A stretch of 64,000 nt of DNA from Linderina pennispora (Eukaryota; Kickxellomycota; Kickxellomycetes; Kickxellales; Kickxellaceae): contig NW_024468250.1 of the NCBI RefSeq assembly GCF_002104995.1, positions 124,001-188,000 on the forward strand, read 5' to 3'. Positions within the stretch are counted from its first letter, which is position 1. Each line of letters starts with the position of its first letter. Below, piece after piece: positions 33,585 through 44,946 of the stretch. Made by a program: the position numbers and the translations under genes. The notes beneath the pieces were generated by a model. That model was not told the DNA's origin. It was given only the letters and a program-made list of their open reading frames with translations, and did no database searches.

Positions 33585-34710
33585 TCATCTCTCCAGCAAT
33601 GCCCCGGCCTTGGCCAGCATATCAGCGATTTCGTTGCCGCGGATCCCCGCATGGGCCGGCAAATGGTGCACAAACACAGTGTGGCCGCGGCTCCCCAGGC
33701 GCGCCATGCTCTGGTGCAGCAGCACGAATGCGGTGCGGTTCGCCACCGGCCTGCCCTTGGCCGTCTTCCACTGCGCCTGCCGCCAGGCCTCCGCATGAAC
33801 GTTGATGCCGTCCACAGCATACCTGCTGTCCGAGCACACCCAGATCTCGACGCCCTCGGAATCCTGCACCGCCAGTGCCATCTGCTCTAGCGCCGTAACC
33901 AGCGCATAGACCTCTGCCCTGGCATTCGACTGGTGGCCGCGCAGCCGCTTTGCAATCGGCGCCAGACCGGCATTCTCAAAGTACACGCCGATGCCAGCCG
34001 ACCCGCGGTCCGGCAAATATGCGCCGTCGGCGTAGGCGATCAGCCGCCGATCGTCGGGCTTTGGAATCAGCTCCGCCAGATGGTCCACCGACAGAATCGA
34101 GTGGTTCGGCGCCCGCTGGTGCACCAGGCCGCTGCCGCTCAGCGCCAAATGGTGCTGGGGCTTTTTCTCCCTCGCTGGCATGTGCATTGGGGTCACCATC
34201 AGCCCATGCTGCTTGAGTGACATGCGGAGGAACTCTCGCACACCCTGGTCATTCGCTGCATGGTATAGGGTGCTCCACCGGCGGGAAAGTGCTGAGCGCG
34301 CATACCGCCTCAGTGCCTCCCTGGCTGCTTGCGGCATGCGGCATGCACGGGGCAGAATGTGCGAGTACGGGGTCAGCGGTGAGTACTCGGCGTCGTGGTT
34401 GATTTGCAGTGCGCTAGGCATTGTCTGGCTGCCCGCCTGTGCTGTTAACCGCCTGATGAACTCACTTGCATAGTGCTCGCGGACGATAAACTCCGCCAGA
34501 AACGACCCAATGCTGCTGGAGGCCGCCACCTGCGAGGCGTCAATGCCGAGAGTGCCCCAGATCTCCTCCAATGCGCAAGGTGCCAGCCGGCTGATGTCGA
34601 CGTTGCGCATGTACACAAATATCCATCGCTGCCTGCCGTCAGCGTCCCCCATGCTGTGTGCAAATAATCCAGGTATCTCCTTGAAATCGTGAATGTGTTT
34701 GCGAACTAGT
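33585..34710 (-). CDS. RNase H domain protein with gag-like N-terminal region
   Basis: About 355 residues from the Met at 34652. The frame stays open upstream to a strong acceptor (CATCTTTCAG, exon from 34710), so an upstream exon is likely. The C-terminal RNase H fold has all four acidic residues: D in LIAYADGAY, E in NARAEVYALV, D in VCSDSRYAVDG, D in GNEIADMLAKAG, plus the His of HHLPAHAGIRGNE. The motif HAGIRGNEIADMLAK is of the type found in LINE-element RNases H. The N-terminal part (WIFVYMRNVDI, WGTLGIDASQVA, SSIGSFLAEFIVREHYASEF) resembles, from memory, the gag-associated domain of fungal LINEs. No reverse transcriptase lies between. It may be a domesticated or truncated retroelement fusion, or a host RNase H with a novel extension. 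It degrades RNA in RNA-DNA hybrids if active. Confidence 0.72.
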
Positions 34711-35713
34711 CTGAAAGATGCAAAGGAGAACAGGTTTCTAGCAAAAAGAAAAAAAGAAAAAAGCGAGCCAAGTAGCTATTCTTTCATTGAGGCAGCGTGT
34801 TATGATTTCCAGTCACATGAGACCGGCCATGCCTAGATACTATTGTTTTTTTTTTAGCTCCTTAGCTCCTTCGCGGAAGCCCTCAGTATCAAAAGCGAAT
34901 CGCGTACTGCTGCGCACATTCAGTATCATATACACCTCCATATACATATTTATGTCGCCCTCAGCGCGTAGGAAAAACAGACAGCCACTCCATAGAGCCA
35001 CGCTTGTGGTTCAGAGCTAGGACACGCATGAATGCGAGGTGTAAAGAGCGATCCCACGGCGCTGTTTTATTCGGCAGCAGATATAGCGTTGCACAAACAG
35101 GAGGCTGAGGCTACAACCATTCCCCAAGCAAAGCCCCGGGTACTGACAAGAAAAATCATACGTGGGCAATAGCCGCTTATTTGACAAGCAGAATTGTGTG
35201 TGCGGTATGCCGGGAATTGGCTGCGGGGTTTTGTAAATTGCAAGAGTGCTAAGGTCGGAGCTCTAGGCAGGGAAAAAAATCAAGAACACAACCCATTCGC
35301 ATGTTGGCCATTGCAGTTGGTGGCGAACAAGGTGCGCTTTCGATTGTTAGCTATTCTTGCTCACTTTGTCCTGCCCACACTACATTTGCTCTGTGGTTTT
35401 TGTCGCGACACACCCACACGCTAGCCACGCTTCGTGGCCCCTCCCCTTTTGCTGCCAAAGTAGGGGCAGTGGTTTTATTTGTGACATCGCTAGGATGGAA
35501 ACAAAAACCTTGCGCTAGGCAACAGAGAGGCGCCCAAGAAAAAAAGGTGCGGCGTTTGTGGGCAGCATAAATACTGGCCGTGCCGTGGCAGGGAAGGAAA
35601 GGAGAGTGTGAAACCTCAAGTTTGCCTCATTCCCGCTCTTTTCCTCCACATTATAAAGGATACTTTTCATTTTTTTTTCTCCTACAAATACGACCACAAA
35701 CTCTTTCAAGGAA
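34711..35713. other. Divergent intergenic region
   Basis: No clear gene. It may contain the upstream exon of the RNase H gene on the minus strand. Near the right end a CATAAATAC TATA-like motif at 35566-35574 lies about 140 bp before the reductase start, followed by a C/T-rich leader. Confidence 0.4.
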
Positions 35714-36904
35714 ATGGAACTGCGCGCCAAAATACTTGTAGGTAAGTCGCATCATATGCCGATATATTCAATATTTTCCTAGGAGAAAAATTAAAGCTAA
35801 AACCAGTTTTTCATTCTTATTTTTCTCGTTTGTAGTCGGTGGCGGAGCTATCGGTGGGCTGGTTGCCTGGCGCCTTAGCATCAACCACAATCTCTCAGTA
35901 TCGGTAGTCTGCCGGTCCAACTACGATGCAATTTCGCGGCACGGCTACCGCATCTCTTCGGCGCTCTACGGCGAAGGCACGTACATACCAGAGTCAGGTA
36001 AGATGACCTTTTTATCGTGAGAACCACGAGCATGTCGTCGTGGCTTTTTTTATTCTACGTAATCTACGCCATGCATGTAATTCAGAACATTCTATTCAAT
36101 ATCGCGCTTTGTATAGTGTTTGCCAGTGTTGAGCAGGCGCAGTCCGCAGGGCCCTATGACTACGTGGTGGTGGCATTGAAGGCGCTGCCGAACATTTACG
36201 ACTGCCCGTCGTTAATCGCGCCGGTCATCAGTGCCAACACAATGATAGTTCTGATGCAAAACGGCATTGGCATTGAGGCATCGTTTGCCGAGCGCTTCCC
36301 CGAGGCGCCGCTGGCCAGCACCGCGTGTTTTGTGTCGGTCAAGCAGACATCCCCAGGCCATCTGAAGCACGGCGCATTTGCCATGCTGGCGGCCGGCATG
36401 CACGACGGATTCCGGACGCGCCCGAATATCAGGAAGCTGCAGCAGCTGCTCAGGATCCTGGAGCACAACCAGGTGAACTGCCTGTACGAGCACGATGTCC
36501 AGCCGTACCGCTGGCAGAAGCACATCCTTAATGGCTCGACTAACCCGGTGTCGGTGGTCTGCGGCGGGTCGAGCTGCCAGGAGATGGTCAGGAATGACCA
36601 TTGCTGCAAGCTGCTGCAGGAGCTGATGGCGGAGATTTTTGTGCTCGGCAAAGCGGTCACGGGCAAGGCGTTCCCGGGCGTCGATGGCATCGTGGATCCG
36701 CAGTCGGCGACAGACTACATCAAGTCGATTCCGGTGCCCGTCTACACGTCAATGCTGGTCGACTCGCAGTGCAAGCGGCCCATGGAGCTGGAGGTCATCC
36801 TGAAGAATCCGATTTTGCTGGCCGAAAAGCACAACGTCGATGTGCCAAATATGAAGGCCATGTATGCGCTGCTGTCGATGATTGAGGCCGGGTACTCGAA
36901 GTAA
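35714..36904 (+). CDS. Ketopantoate reductase-like protein, intron-containing copy
   Basis: Three exons: 35714-35741, 35836-35997 and 36117-36904. Donors are GTAAGTCG and GTAAGATG; acceptors are GTTTGTAG and TGTATAG; both introns are phase 1. The 325-residue product has the NAD(P)-binding start KILVVGGGAIGGLVAWRL (joined across intron 1), the LMQNGIGIEASFAERFP segment with the substrate-binding Asn, the catalytic-Lys region QKHILNGSTNPVSVV, and the C-terminal SMLVDSQCKRPMELEVILKN with Ser and Glu. This is the PanE/ApbA family, which reduces 2-ketopantoate to pantoate in CoA synthesis. Fungi often carry several homologues, some acting on other 2-oxo acids, so the substrate is unproven. It is more diverged than the three tandem copies at 42.6-46.2 kb, which lack introns. 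Confidence 0.85.
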
Positions 36905-36908
36905 ACTA

Positions 36909-36932
36909 CTTTTGTTTTGTTTTGTTTTGTTT
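36909..36932 (+). repeat. TTTTG pentanucleotide microsatellite
   Basis: Four tandem TTTTG units in the 67-bp space between the convergent stops of the reductase (36904) and the bZIP gene (36972). It probably lies in both 3' UTRs. Confidence 0.8.
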
Positions 36933-36971
36933 TCAATATATTCACTGCCTAATCTTGTAGACCACTCTATA

Positions 36972-38002
36972 TCAAAACAGACCGTTGGCAAACTTGTCCG
37001 CAGTGACCCAGCGGCTGCCCACGACCTCGACATCAATACGCAGATACTTTTGCTTGGCGCCATCCATAGGGGCAGCCATCTTCGCGTACTCCTCCCAGGG
37101 CGGCAGGATCGCCGAGTGGTGGTCGTCCTCCACCGCGTCGCCAGCAACCACAGGCGAGTAGAACGACATGCGCGGACGCTTCTGCGCTCCCGCCGCAGCC
37201 AAAGTGGGAACCAGCTCCTTGCCAGATCCCGCCAGTCCCACCACATTGCTGTCCTCTTCCAGCGAGCGGTCGCCATAGTGCTGCACAATGCCCTGCTCAG
37301 AGACCTCCTGAGTAGCTGCTGGGTATGTCGCGCGCAGGACCCGTGCCGACGCAGGCCGGTACTGCTGCTGCGACTCGAATCCGCGCATAGCCGATGGATC
37401 CGCGTCGCCTGCAAACAACACGTGCTGGACATTCTGGCAGAACATCATCGCGTAGTCAAGCGGCTTCCCAGACTCGGCCGGGCGCTGCTGCGACACAACC
37501 GACAAGGACGACGCCGGCTGGTGCATCACCATATCGTCGTGCAAAACTATCTGCTGCAACACCGCTGGCCAGCCCACGCTTGATCCACGCATGCAGCCCC
37601 GCACTCTCCTCCATCGTCATCGGGCGCATCTTGTTGCTGCGCATTTCATCCGCGCTTACACTGCCAGCCGGCTCGCTCGCAGAGCTGTTGTTAGCCGAGG
37701 GGCTGCCGCCATCCACCTGCTGCGTCATGGCCGAAATCGACCGCCTCACACGCTCAATCAGCGGCGGCTCACCCGACGCCTCGCTCTCGTTGCGCTGCTT
37801 CGCCCCAGAGATAAGCAGCCGGGACTCGGTCGCTGGCAAAATGCCCGCACTCTGCGAGCCTCCTGCCGTCAGCGAGTTGTCGGACGTGTAGAGCGACGGC
37901 AGGGTGAAGAGCGAGAACGAAAACAGCATTGCCATCAGAACCGCTCCCATTGCACGCGGCTTGGCCACTGCCGGCTGCACCGACAGCTCAGTACTGCCAG
38001 CT

Positions 38003-38034
<32 letters not shown>

Positions 38035-40043
38035 GGTCTTGGGTGCGTTGACCGGCAGGGACACGCGCGGCCGGATGGTCCGCGGCACAGCATTGGCCGC
38101 CGCCTTGGCTGCCGCCGCCTGGCGCAGTGAGTTCTGGGCCGAAGGAGCTCCAGGTTTCAGTGAAGCCGGCAGCACAGGCGCAATGGAGCTCAGCAGCGAG
38201 CCGCCGACAAACTCCTCGTCGACCTGCATGGCATCCGAGGGCTTCGATGCGGCGGCCTGGCTGTCACTGCGCTGGCCCGCCACTTGCCCGGCGCTCTTCT
38301 TTTTGCTGCTCGCCGCTGGTGGAAGCAGCAGTGGACGAAGGCTCCGATGGCGAGGCGGTGGTTGTGGCAGCAGTGGTGCGTCTGAGCTGGTCGCGCTCCG
38401 CTGCCATAGCATTGAGCCGCTGTTCCATTTCCTCGAGCCGCTTCACCAGCGACGTGTTAGACTCGCGCAGCTCCTCGACCTCGGACTCGAGCTTGGTCAA
38501 GTACTCGCGCTTGCGCTTGCGGCTCAGCAGTGCCGCCGCACGGTTTCTTGATCAGTCTCTCCTGCCGCTTCTGCGCGGCTGGGTCGGCGCTGCCGCCTGC
38601 CTGCTTTGCTGGCGCCGCTGCCATGGGGGCAATCGACGGCCTGCGTGCCTGAGGGGCGTGTGCCTGTGCAATCGGACGCAGCCCATGGTCGGGGTCGGCC
38701 ACCTGCATGGGCGCCTGCTTCTGTGCCATCTTTGCCAACACGCTCAGCCCAGGCGGTGTATTTGAGCCCGAGCGCGGCTGCCCACTGGCTGACTGCACCT
38801 GCGGCTGCTGCCGGGGAGCCAGAGGTGCAATGAGGCGCTGCGAAGCGCTGCTGCTGTTGCTGCCGTTGCTACCGTTACTGCCGCCGCTAACGCTGCGAGC
38901 TGTAGGAACCGTAGCCGGCGCTGCTGAACGTGGCGGGGGACGGTGCCAATGGCCGCGGCCGCACATTCTCAGACGCACGACGTGGCGACGAAGCATTACT
39001 GCCCGATGAGGCCACGGCGGTAGCCGGTGTGGAGCCCCTTACTGCCTGTGCTGCTTCTGTAATACCGGCTGCCTTTGGCGGCGCAGTGGGTCGCCGCTGC
39101 TTCTTGGCTGGCGGCGGAGTGGCAATAGTAGAGGGAGATTCAGACACAGACAATGTCTTTTGTGGGGCAATATTCGCCATTGGCGTTATCAGGCTAGTGA
39201 ACGGCAGCGACGCCAGAATCGGCACCTCTGCGCCCACGCCGCTTGTTTGTGATTGTGCTCATAGCTGGGACCGACGTTTCGCCCACCGGGCTGCCGGAGC
39301 TGGCGCCACATAGGGCTGCTGCCGACGACAGCATTGACACCAGCATGTCCGGCGACGCATTGGCAATAGCCGCAACCGTCGACTGATCTAGGATATCCAT
39401 GCTCGGCTCTGCCGGTGAAAACGACAGCGGGTTTGTGGCCGCACTGGCCGCCGGAACCAGCGACAGCGGCAGTGGCGATCCGCCATTCTGCACTGGCATC
39501 ATCACCAGTGGGCTGCTACCAAACGCTGCACTTGAGAGCGACGGCATAATGGCATCAACACTCACCGCGCGCGACTTGCTATTGCCATCCATGGCCTCCG
39601 TGTTGACAAACTGCTGCAGCCACCCGTCAAGCATTGCATCTGCGGCGGTAGTTGTGCCCGCCACTGAATTATCCACTGTGCTCGGAAACATTGGCTCCTG
39701 GGGCCCCCAGCCTGTGCTTGATGTCGCCAGCGGATCCGCCGCACTGAAGGAACCGTGGTTGCTGCCTGAGCTCATGGACCATGCCGGCGACGAACCGCCG
39801 CCACCCACAGGCGAATCAAAAGTGAACCCACCAGCCCCTGCACTAAGGCCCACTGAGCACGTCGCTGAGCTGCTGCGAGTACTCTTGCAAATCGGCGTCG
39901 CTCATTGCCAGTCCAGACTCATCGCCGCCCTTGGCAATAAATGTATCGTCAATTGAATTTCCACCTAGGGCTAGCGTTGACGCCTGCTTGATGGCTGTAG
40001 GCGCTTTTGTCGTCCGCTTGGGTTTTTGCGTTGCTCCAGCCAT
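36972..40043 (-). CDS. bZIP transcription factor with a membrane anchor (ATF6-like layout)
   Basis: The gene reads from MAGATQKPKRTTKAP (40043) to FANGLF (36972), about 1,021 residues if six +1 base breaks are removed (near 39850, 39235, 38900, 38545, 38264-38412 and 37550-37600). The order is a Ser/Ala/Pro-rich activation-like N-terminal half, then a bZIP: basic region QERLIK(N)RAAALLSRKRKR and zipper KLESEVEELRESNTSLVKRL. The invariant Asn codon is where one extra A sits. About 115 residues after the zipper, past a Q11 tract, is one hydrophobic segment (AVLMAMLFSFSLFTLPSLY) followed by about 350 residues with a conserved-looking end (MSFYSPVVAGD, PPWEEYAKMAAPMDG, YLRIDVEVVGSRWV). Single-pass bZIPs such as animal ATF6/CREB3 are ER-anchored and freed by proteolysis. 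Anchoring here is predicted only from hydropathy by eye. Confidence 0.72.
38002..38034 (+). repeat. CTG repeat encoding polyQ in the bZIP protein
   Basis: TTG(CTG)n TTG tract, about eleven codons, read as Gln on the minus strand, located between the zipper and the hydrophobic segment. Confidence 0.85.
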
Positions 40044-40419
40044 TTAAAAAGCGTGTGTATAGAGATAATAGCGGTATGAGACAGATAGGAGGCAGGAGGA
40101 AAGAGGAAAGATATAATGTGCTTTGCACGCAGGAAAAATAGAGGAGAGGAGGAAAACAGGGAGGCCAAGAACGAAAATCTAACGACCCCTTCAGAAAAAA
40201 AAAGTGCCAGCCTGACGATTTTCCCATCCCGTTTCCGCGAGGTTGAAAAGTAGGAGCGATGCACGCCCATGCGTGATGATCAGCTTTTAATAGTCATTGG
40301 GGGGAGTAAAATGGCTGCTTTCTTTTTCGCCATGAGGGGTCCGCAAGCAGCTGACACAACCTGTGTCCTGTCGCGCCCTCAAACCTCCACATTGCTCGAG
40401 ACTAAAGGAAACGTTTTAT
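40044..40419. other. bZIP promoter and coronin 3' flank
   Basis: No gene. The minus-strand leader of the bZIP gene near 40050-40200 is pyrimidine-rich (on the plus strand: aggaggcaggaggaaagagg). Confidence 0.45.
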
Positions 40420-42349
40420 TCAGTTGAATGCCTCCGCAGCCTGCTCTGCGGCCATGGCCAGCGAGCTGGCAGCCTTCACAGTCTCAGCCAGCTCCTTCTC
40501 AGCCAGCTCACACTTGGCCCTAATCTCCTCGGCCTGCTTATTGGCCGCGGCCACTTCCCCGCGCAGACTCTCGGCCTGTTGCTCGGCCAGCCTGCAGCTT
40601 CTCTTCGACCGCGGTCAGCTGGTCCACAGTGATTGCCTTGTCGAGGCGGTCCTGCAAATCGCTGGCCGCGCGCTGGCTCTCAGCGGCCAGTTGCTCGGCC
40701 TGCGCCAGCCGCGCCAGAGCGTCCTCTTCGCGCTTCTGCAGCGCTGCCACGGCACTCTGCGTCTGCGTGAGCTCGCCCCGGACCTCGTCTAGCTGCGCAC
40801 TGAGCGCCGATGCCTGCTCCGCGCCCGCCTTGGACGACGCAGAGTGCTGGCTGGCCGCATCTGCGAGCTGCTTCTGCAGCTGCTCGTTCTCGGCACGCAG
40901 GCGGTCGAGCTCGGCCGATGACGAGGCTGCAACAGCCGGCGACGGCGACCGGGTGCCAGGGGTCAGCTGGCCGCGAGAAGTCGCTACGGGCGCTGCTACT
41001 GGTGCTGCTGCCACTGGGGCAGGCGGCGGGGCAGGCGATGCTGACGGAGCCGGCGACCTGCTCGGTGTCGACTGGGCCAATGGCGAGGGAGCAGCCACAG
41101 CCGGCGCCGGTGCCGCCGAGGTTGCAATCTGTGGCGCACTGCCGCCAGCAATCAGTGGGCCATTGTTGAAAATGGTCTCCATATCGACTGTGACAGGCTC
41201 GGCGGTCTGGCCCGCGAAATACTCATCGGCCGTCATCGCCGCCCTGCCTGCGTGTGCTGGCGGGTAGATGTCGTTCTGGAACGCCTCTGACTTGCGCGGC
41301 ACGCGGAACGAGATCGGCTCGATCAACGAGTTTGACGCGACCTTGTAGAACCGCATCACCTCACAGGTCTTCACGTCCACACCACGCTTGGGCATCACAC
41401 CCAGTCCGCGCTGTGGCTCCGGCGACTGGTACTCTGACAAAAAGTGCAGCTTGTCGCTGTCGTACTCGTAGTACCGGATGTTTCCGTCGCCCTTGCCTGC
41501 CACATACAGCATGTTTGTGCTGGCGTCGTAGAACGGCATAAGCATACCCGACGAGAGATCAATGTCCTGCTTCAGCAGCGGCTTCTCCAGATTCGTCGCG
41601 TCCCACAGATACACCTCGCGGTCGCTGGACCGAGCAAACCCAGTGGTGACCAGGCGCGGCTCACGGCCGAGCCAGGTGACGCGCGACCCCTTGACGCCCT
41701 GGTGCGACACGCCCTCCTGCACGAGCTCTCCCGAGCGTGCATCAAACACGCGCAGCTTCTTGTCGCGGCACGTCGCTGCAATCAACACTCCGTCGTGGCT
41801 CCAGTCCATCGAAAGGATGTTGTCCTTAAAGCCCTGCAGCGTCTGCCTGGCCTGCCCGCTGGCCACATCCCAGATCTTCACCGTGTAGTCCGAGCTCGAC
41901 ACCGCCAGCACGTTCTCGGCCACTGGGTTCCACGCCACGTGTCCGACCTTGCGCCCATGCCCTGGCAGCTTCAGCAGCGGTGTGGTTACGTTCTCCTCGC
42001 GCTCCAGCAGGTCTTCGGGCACCCGCCAGATCATCGCCGTGTGGTCCTCGGCTACCGACGCAATAATGTCATCGTCGAATGGCGAGAATGCCGTGTCAAG
42101 CACTGCTCCCGCGTGCGCGCTGAACAGCGGGAAGTCGCCGCGCAGCTTTCCCACCTGCGAGAGTGGCACCACGCAGAAGGCACCGCCGCCTCCAGCATCC
42201 CAGTTGGCCGCGACATATTTGGGGTTGGCCGTGACAAAGTTGGTGTCCCACGCGCCCAGAGAGATGCGCAGGCTTTCGTAGCACCCCTCGCGCTTCGATG
42301 CTGTGCCGTACACGTGCCGGTACTTGCTAGGTCGAACAAACGAATACAT
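40420..42349 (-). CDS. Coronin (WD40 actin-binding protein)
   Basis: About 642 residues. It starts with the coronin signature MYSFVRPSKYRHVYGTASK (basic start that binds F-actin), then a seven-bladed WD40 propeller: AHAGAVLDTAFSPFDDDIIA, GHGRKVGHVAWNP, DYTVKIWDVASG, ILSMDWSHDG, REVYLWDATN, GNIRYYEYDSD. The coronin extension follows (YQSPEPQRGLGVMPKRGVDV, EVMRFYKVASNSLIEPISFR, SEAFQNDIYPP). A Pro/Ala-rich linker leads to a long C-terminal coiled coil used for oligomerisation and Arp2/3 regulation. One extra G near 40595 shifts the frame; dropping it restores coiled coil (LAEQQAESLRGEVAAANKQA, SLAMAAEQAAEAFN) to the true stop at 40420-40422, which overlaps an AATAAA signal. Without this correction the C-terminal 38 residues would be lost. 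It acts at cortical actin patches in endocytosis. Confidence 0.93.
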
Positions 42350-42652
42350 GGCCGTGCGCTACCAATAACTACAAGTGTAAAGGGGTGTGGTTAGCGAGAT
42401 GACTGCTGCCACGGCCAATTCGGGGCCCCCGCCAAACGCACTGTGCCGTCCTCACCTTGAGATGGGATAAATGTGTGAGAGTAAAAGAAAATGGTGGTTT
42501 AATTGACGCCTGCAAAAGTAGAAAAGAGGTTTACCGAAAGGTTTGAAGCCTAGCCGGTCAATTATTACTACCGCCAAATCGCCTAGAAGCTTGGGCGCCC
42601 AATGTTCCCACCCTAACCCCGGACTGCCAGGCTGAACAAAAAACTGTGAATG
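42350..42652. other. Coronin upstream region
   Basis: No gene. TTATTGGTAG immediately before the coronin start (about 42359-42368, minus strand) looks like a 3' splice site, so a 5'-UTR intron is possible. The rest is the 3' flank of the neighbouring reductase. Confidence 0.35.
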
Positions 42653-43672
42653 CTACAGCTTGGACTGCGTCAAGTATCTGTTTTCAACCATGGTCAGCAG
42701 CGCATAAACCGTCTCGAGGTGGGGCACCTCGACGCCGTACCTCTTGGCCAGCTCGATCGGGTTGCGCAGAATCACCGCGTGCTCCATCGGCCGCTTCGCG
42801 CGGAAGTCCATTAGCATCGACGGCGTCACTGGCTTTGGCAGCATATCCGTGTTGTTGATAATGTCGTCAGGCTTCTCGAACCCGCCAAGATAAACCAGCT
42901 TGCTGCCTGTGACCGTCTCGCCCGCCTTGATAATCTCGACCATCAGGCTGCGAATTAGCGCCTTGCACTCGGCGCTATCGAGCATTTGCCTGGTGTCGTT
43001 GCCACCAGAAACAACAGAGACCGTGTTGAACGATGCGTTCCAAACAAGCTTCGCCCAGCGAGACTTTTGGATATCCTCGGATATCAGAACATGAACACCA
43101 TTGTCCTCTCCACATCTCGCCCAGCTCCTCCACGCGAGCAGCCACCGAGCTGACATCGTAGTTGGCTGCTTTGGGGCTGAACAGGCCCATGTCCAGCAGA
43201 GTAACCACCCCGTGGTTGATGGTGCCGCTGGAGGGCTGGCTTGAGTCGAGATAGGCAACAGTACTGACGATGGGGTTGTTTGGGTACCGCGCAGCATACG
43301 GATCCTCAATCCCAATGCCGTTCTGAATCAGCATGATGATCGTGCGCGGGTCCCGAACCGCCGGTGCAATGATGTCAGAGCTATCCACCAGGTTCGGCAA
43401 CGGCCTTGGTACACACAATGACAAAGTCATAGATTTCCCCGTCGGCAACAGCCTCAGCGACAGTGCGCACAACATTATGCGGGCGGTACACCTCATCGCC
43501 AAATGCCAGCGAGTTGATGTGGAACCCGTCCTTCTTGACAGCTTCGTAAGTTCGACCGGCACACAGTCGTGACATGCGCTTTGCCACTGACATCCAGGCG
43601 CCAGGCATAGATACTTCCAAGTGCGCCAGTGCCAACCAGCAGGACTTTGATAGGGGAATTGACAGCAGCCAT
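42653..43672 (-). CDS. Ketopantoate reductase-like protein, tandem copy 1 (frame-broken)
   Basis: Intronless and about 338 residues once three single extra bases are ignored: AACTTAC near 43551, GCCGTTG near 43400 and ATGTGGAG near 43105. The three shifts add up to a return to the starting frame, so the ATG at 43672 (MAAVNSPIKVLLVGTGALGS) and the stop at 42653 share one frame. Motifs: dinucleotide loop GTGALG, LIQNGIGIEDPYAARYPNNP, catalytic-Lys region RWAKLVWNASFNTVSVVSGG, and SMLMDFRAKRPMEHAVILRN. These are the conserved Asn, Lys, Ser and Glu of PanE. All shifts are +1, as in the H+-ATPase and bZIP genes, so an assembly artefact is likely, but a true pseudogene cannot be excluded. A 111-bp stretch is identical to tandem copy 3. 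Confidence 0.75.
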
Positions 43673-43939
43673 TGCTTAGAAAGTGAGCTTCAGGTGTGAA
43701 AAAAGTGTAGTGGGTGGATGGAAGATGCAGAAGAGCAAGCGAGCAGCGACAGCAGGACCCTTCTCTGGCAGAGCATCTTATTTCCACGGAGTGGCCTGGG
43801 CTCCGTGAGAGAAGCGATTGTCCGCTTTTTGCCACAGAAATCCACCCACGAGAACATTCCCAGCCGCTTGCCATCATGCTTTTATGCGCCAAGCCCATCT
43901 GCTATATAGGCACCATCATTTATTGCACACGATTAGAGA

Positions 43940-44946
43940 TCACTTCAGATAACCTTTCTCAATCATGGGCAGCAGCGCGTAGACAGTCTCGAGATGAGGC
44001 ACCTCGACGCCATGCTTTTTTGCCAGCTCTATCGGATTGCGCAGAATAACCGCATACTCAAGTGGTCTTTTGGCGCGGAAGTCCATCAACATCGACGGAA
44101 TAGTTGATGTTGGGAGCCTATCTGTGACTTCAATGACACCCTCGGGCGTTGTCTGGTTATTAAGCGAGGTCAGCTCACTTCCAGTCACTGCCTTCCCTGC
44201 CTTGAACACCTCAACCATCATCTTGCGGATCAGCTCTGTGCACTCCGGACTACCCAGCATCTGCCTGGTGTCGTTGCCACCAGAGACCACCGAGACAGTG
44301 TTGAACGAGGCATTCCAAACAAGCTTGGACCAGCGCGATACCTGGATGTTGTCGGATATTCTGGTTTCCACGCCACTGGTGGTCCACGCCTGGCAGATTT
44401 CCTTGACACGAGATTGGACCGACTTGACGTCGTAGTTGGCAGCCGTCGGGTTGAACAAGCCCATGTCCAGAAGCGTGAGGGTCCCATGTCTGACGGTACC
44501 GCTGCTTGGCTGATTGGCATCAATATACGAGATAGTACTGATAATGGGGTTGTTTGGATACCGCACAGCATACGGGTCCTCAATACCGATGCCATTCTGG
44601 ATCAGCATAACGGCTGTATGTGGGTCCTGAACTGCCGGGGCAATGATATGCGATGTATCGCCCCGATTCGGCAGCGCCTTGGTGCACACAATCACAAAAT
44701 CGTAGACCTGTCCGTCAGCGACAGCCTCATTGACAGTGCGCACAACCCTGTGGGGGTGATAGACGCTATTGCCAAATATCTGAGAGTTTATACAGAATCC
44801 ATCCCTCTTGACGTCCTCGTAATTGGACCTACACACGACTGTAACCTGCCGCCTTGCCGCTGACATCCAGACGCCAGGCATAGACGCTTCCAAGCGCGCC
44901 CGCACCGACCAGCAGGGACCTTGATGAGAGAATCGGACGTAGTCAT
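43940..44946 (-). CDS. Ketopantoate reductase-like protein, tandem copy 2
   Basis: Intronless, about 334 residues. The body is clean (SNYEDVKRDGFCINSQIFGN, LIQNGIGIEDPYAVRYPNNP, KLVWNASFNTVSVVSGGNDT, SMLMDFRAKRPLEYAVILRN, ending PMIEKGYLK). The N-terminal dinucleotide-binding segment is split by two +1 breaks, near 44923 (GTCCCTGCTG) and near 44850 (AAGGCGGCAGG). Ignoring them the start is the ATG at 44946 (MTTSDSLIK) followed by the expected GAGALGSVYAWRLDVS. Catalytic Asn, Lys, Ser and Glu are all present. A TATA-like ATATAAAT lies about 100 bp upstream (about 45049-45057). It is one of three head-to-tail copies; substrate may be a 2-oxo acid other than ketopantoate. Confidence 0.8.

Noticed and set aside
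41444-42394. 316-codon plus-strand open frame
   Set aside because: Antisense to the coronin WD40 region; no domain of its own.
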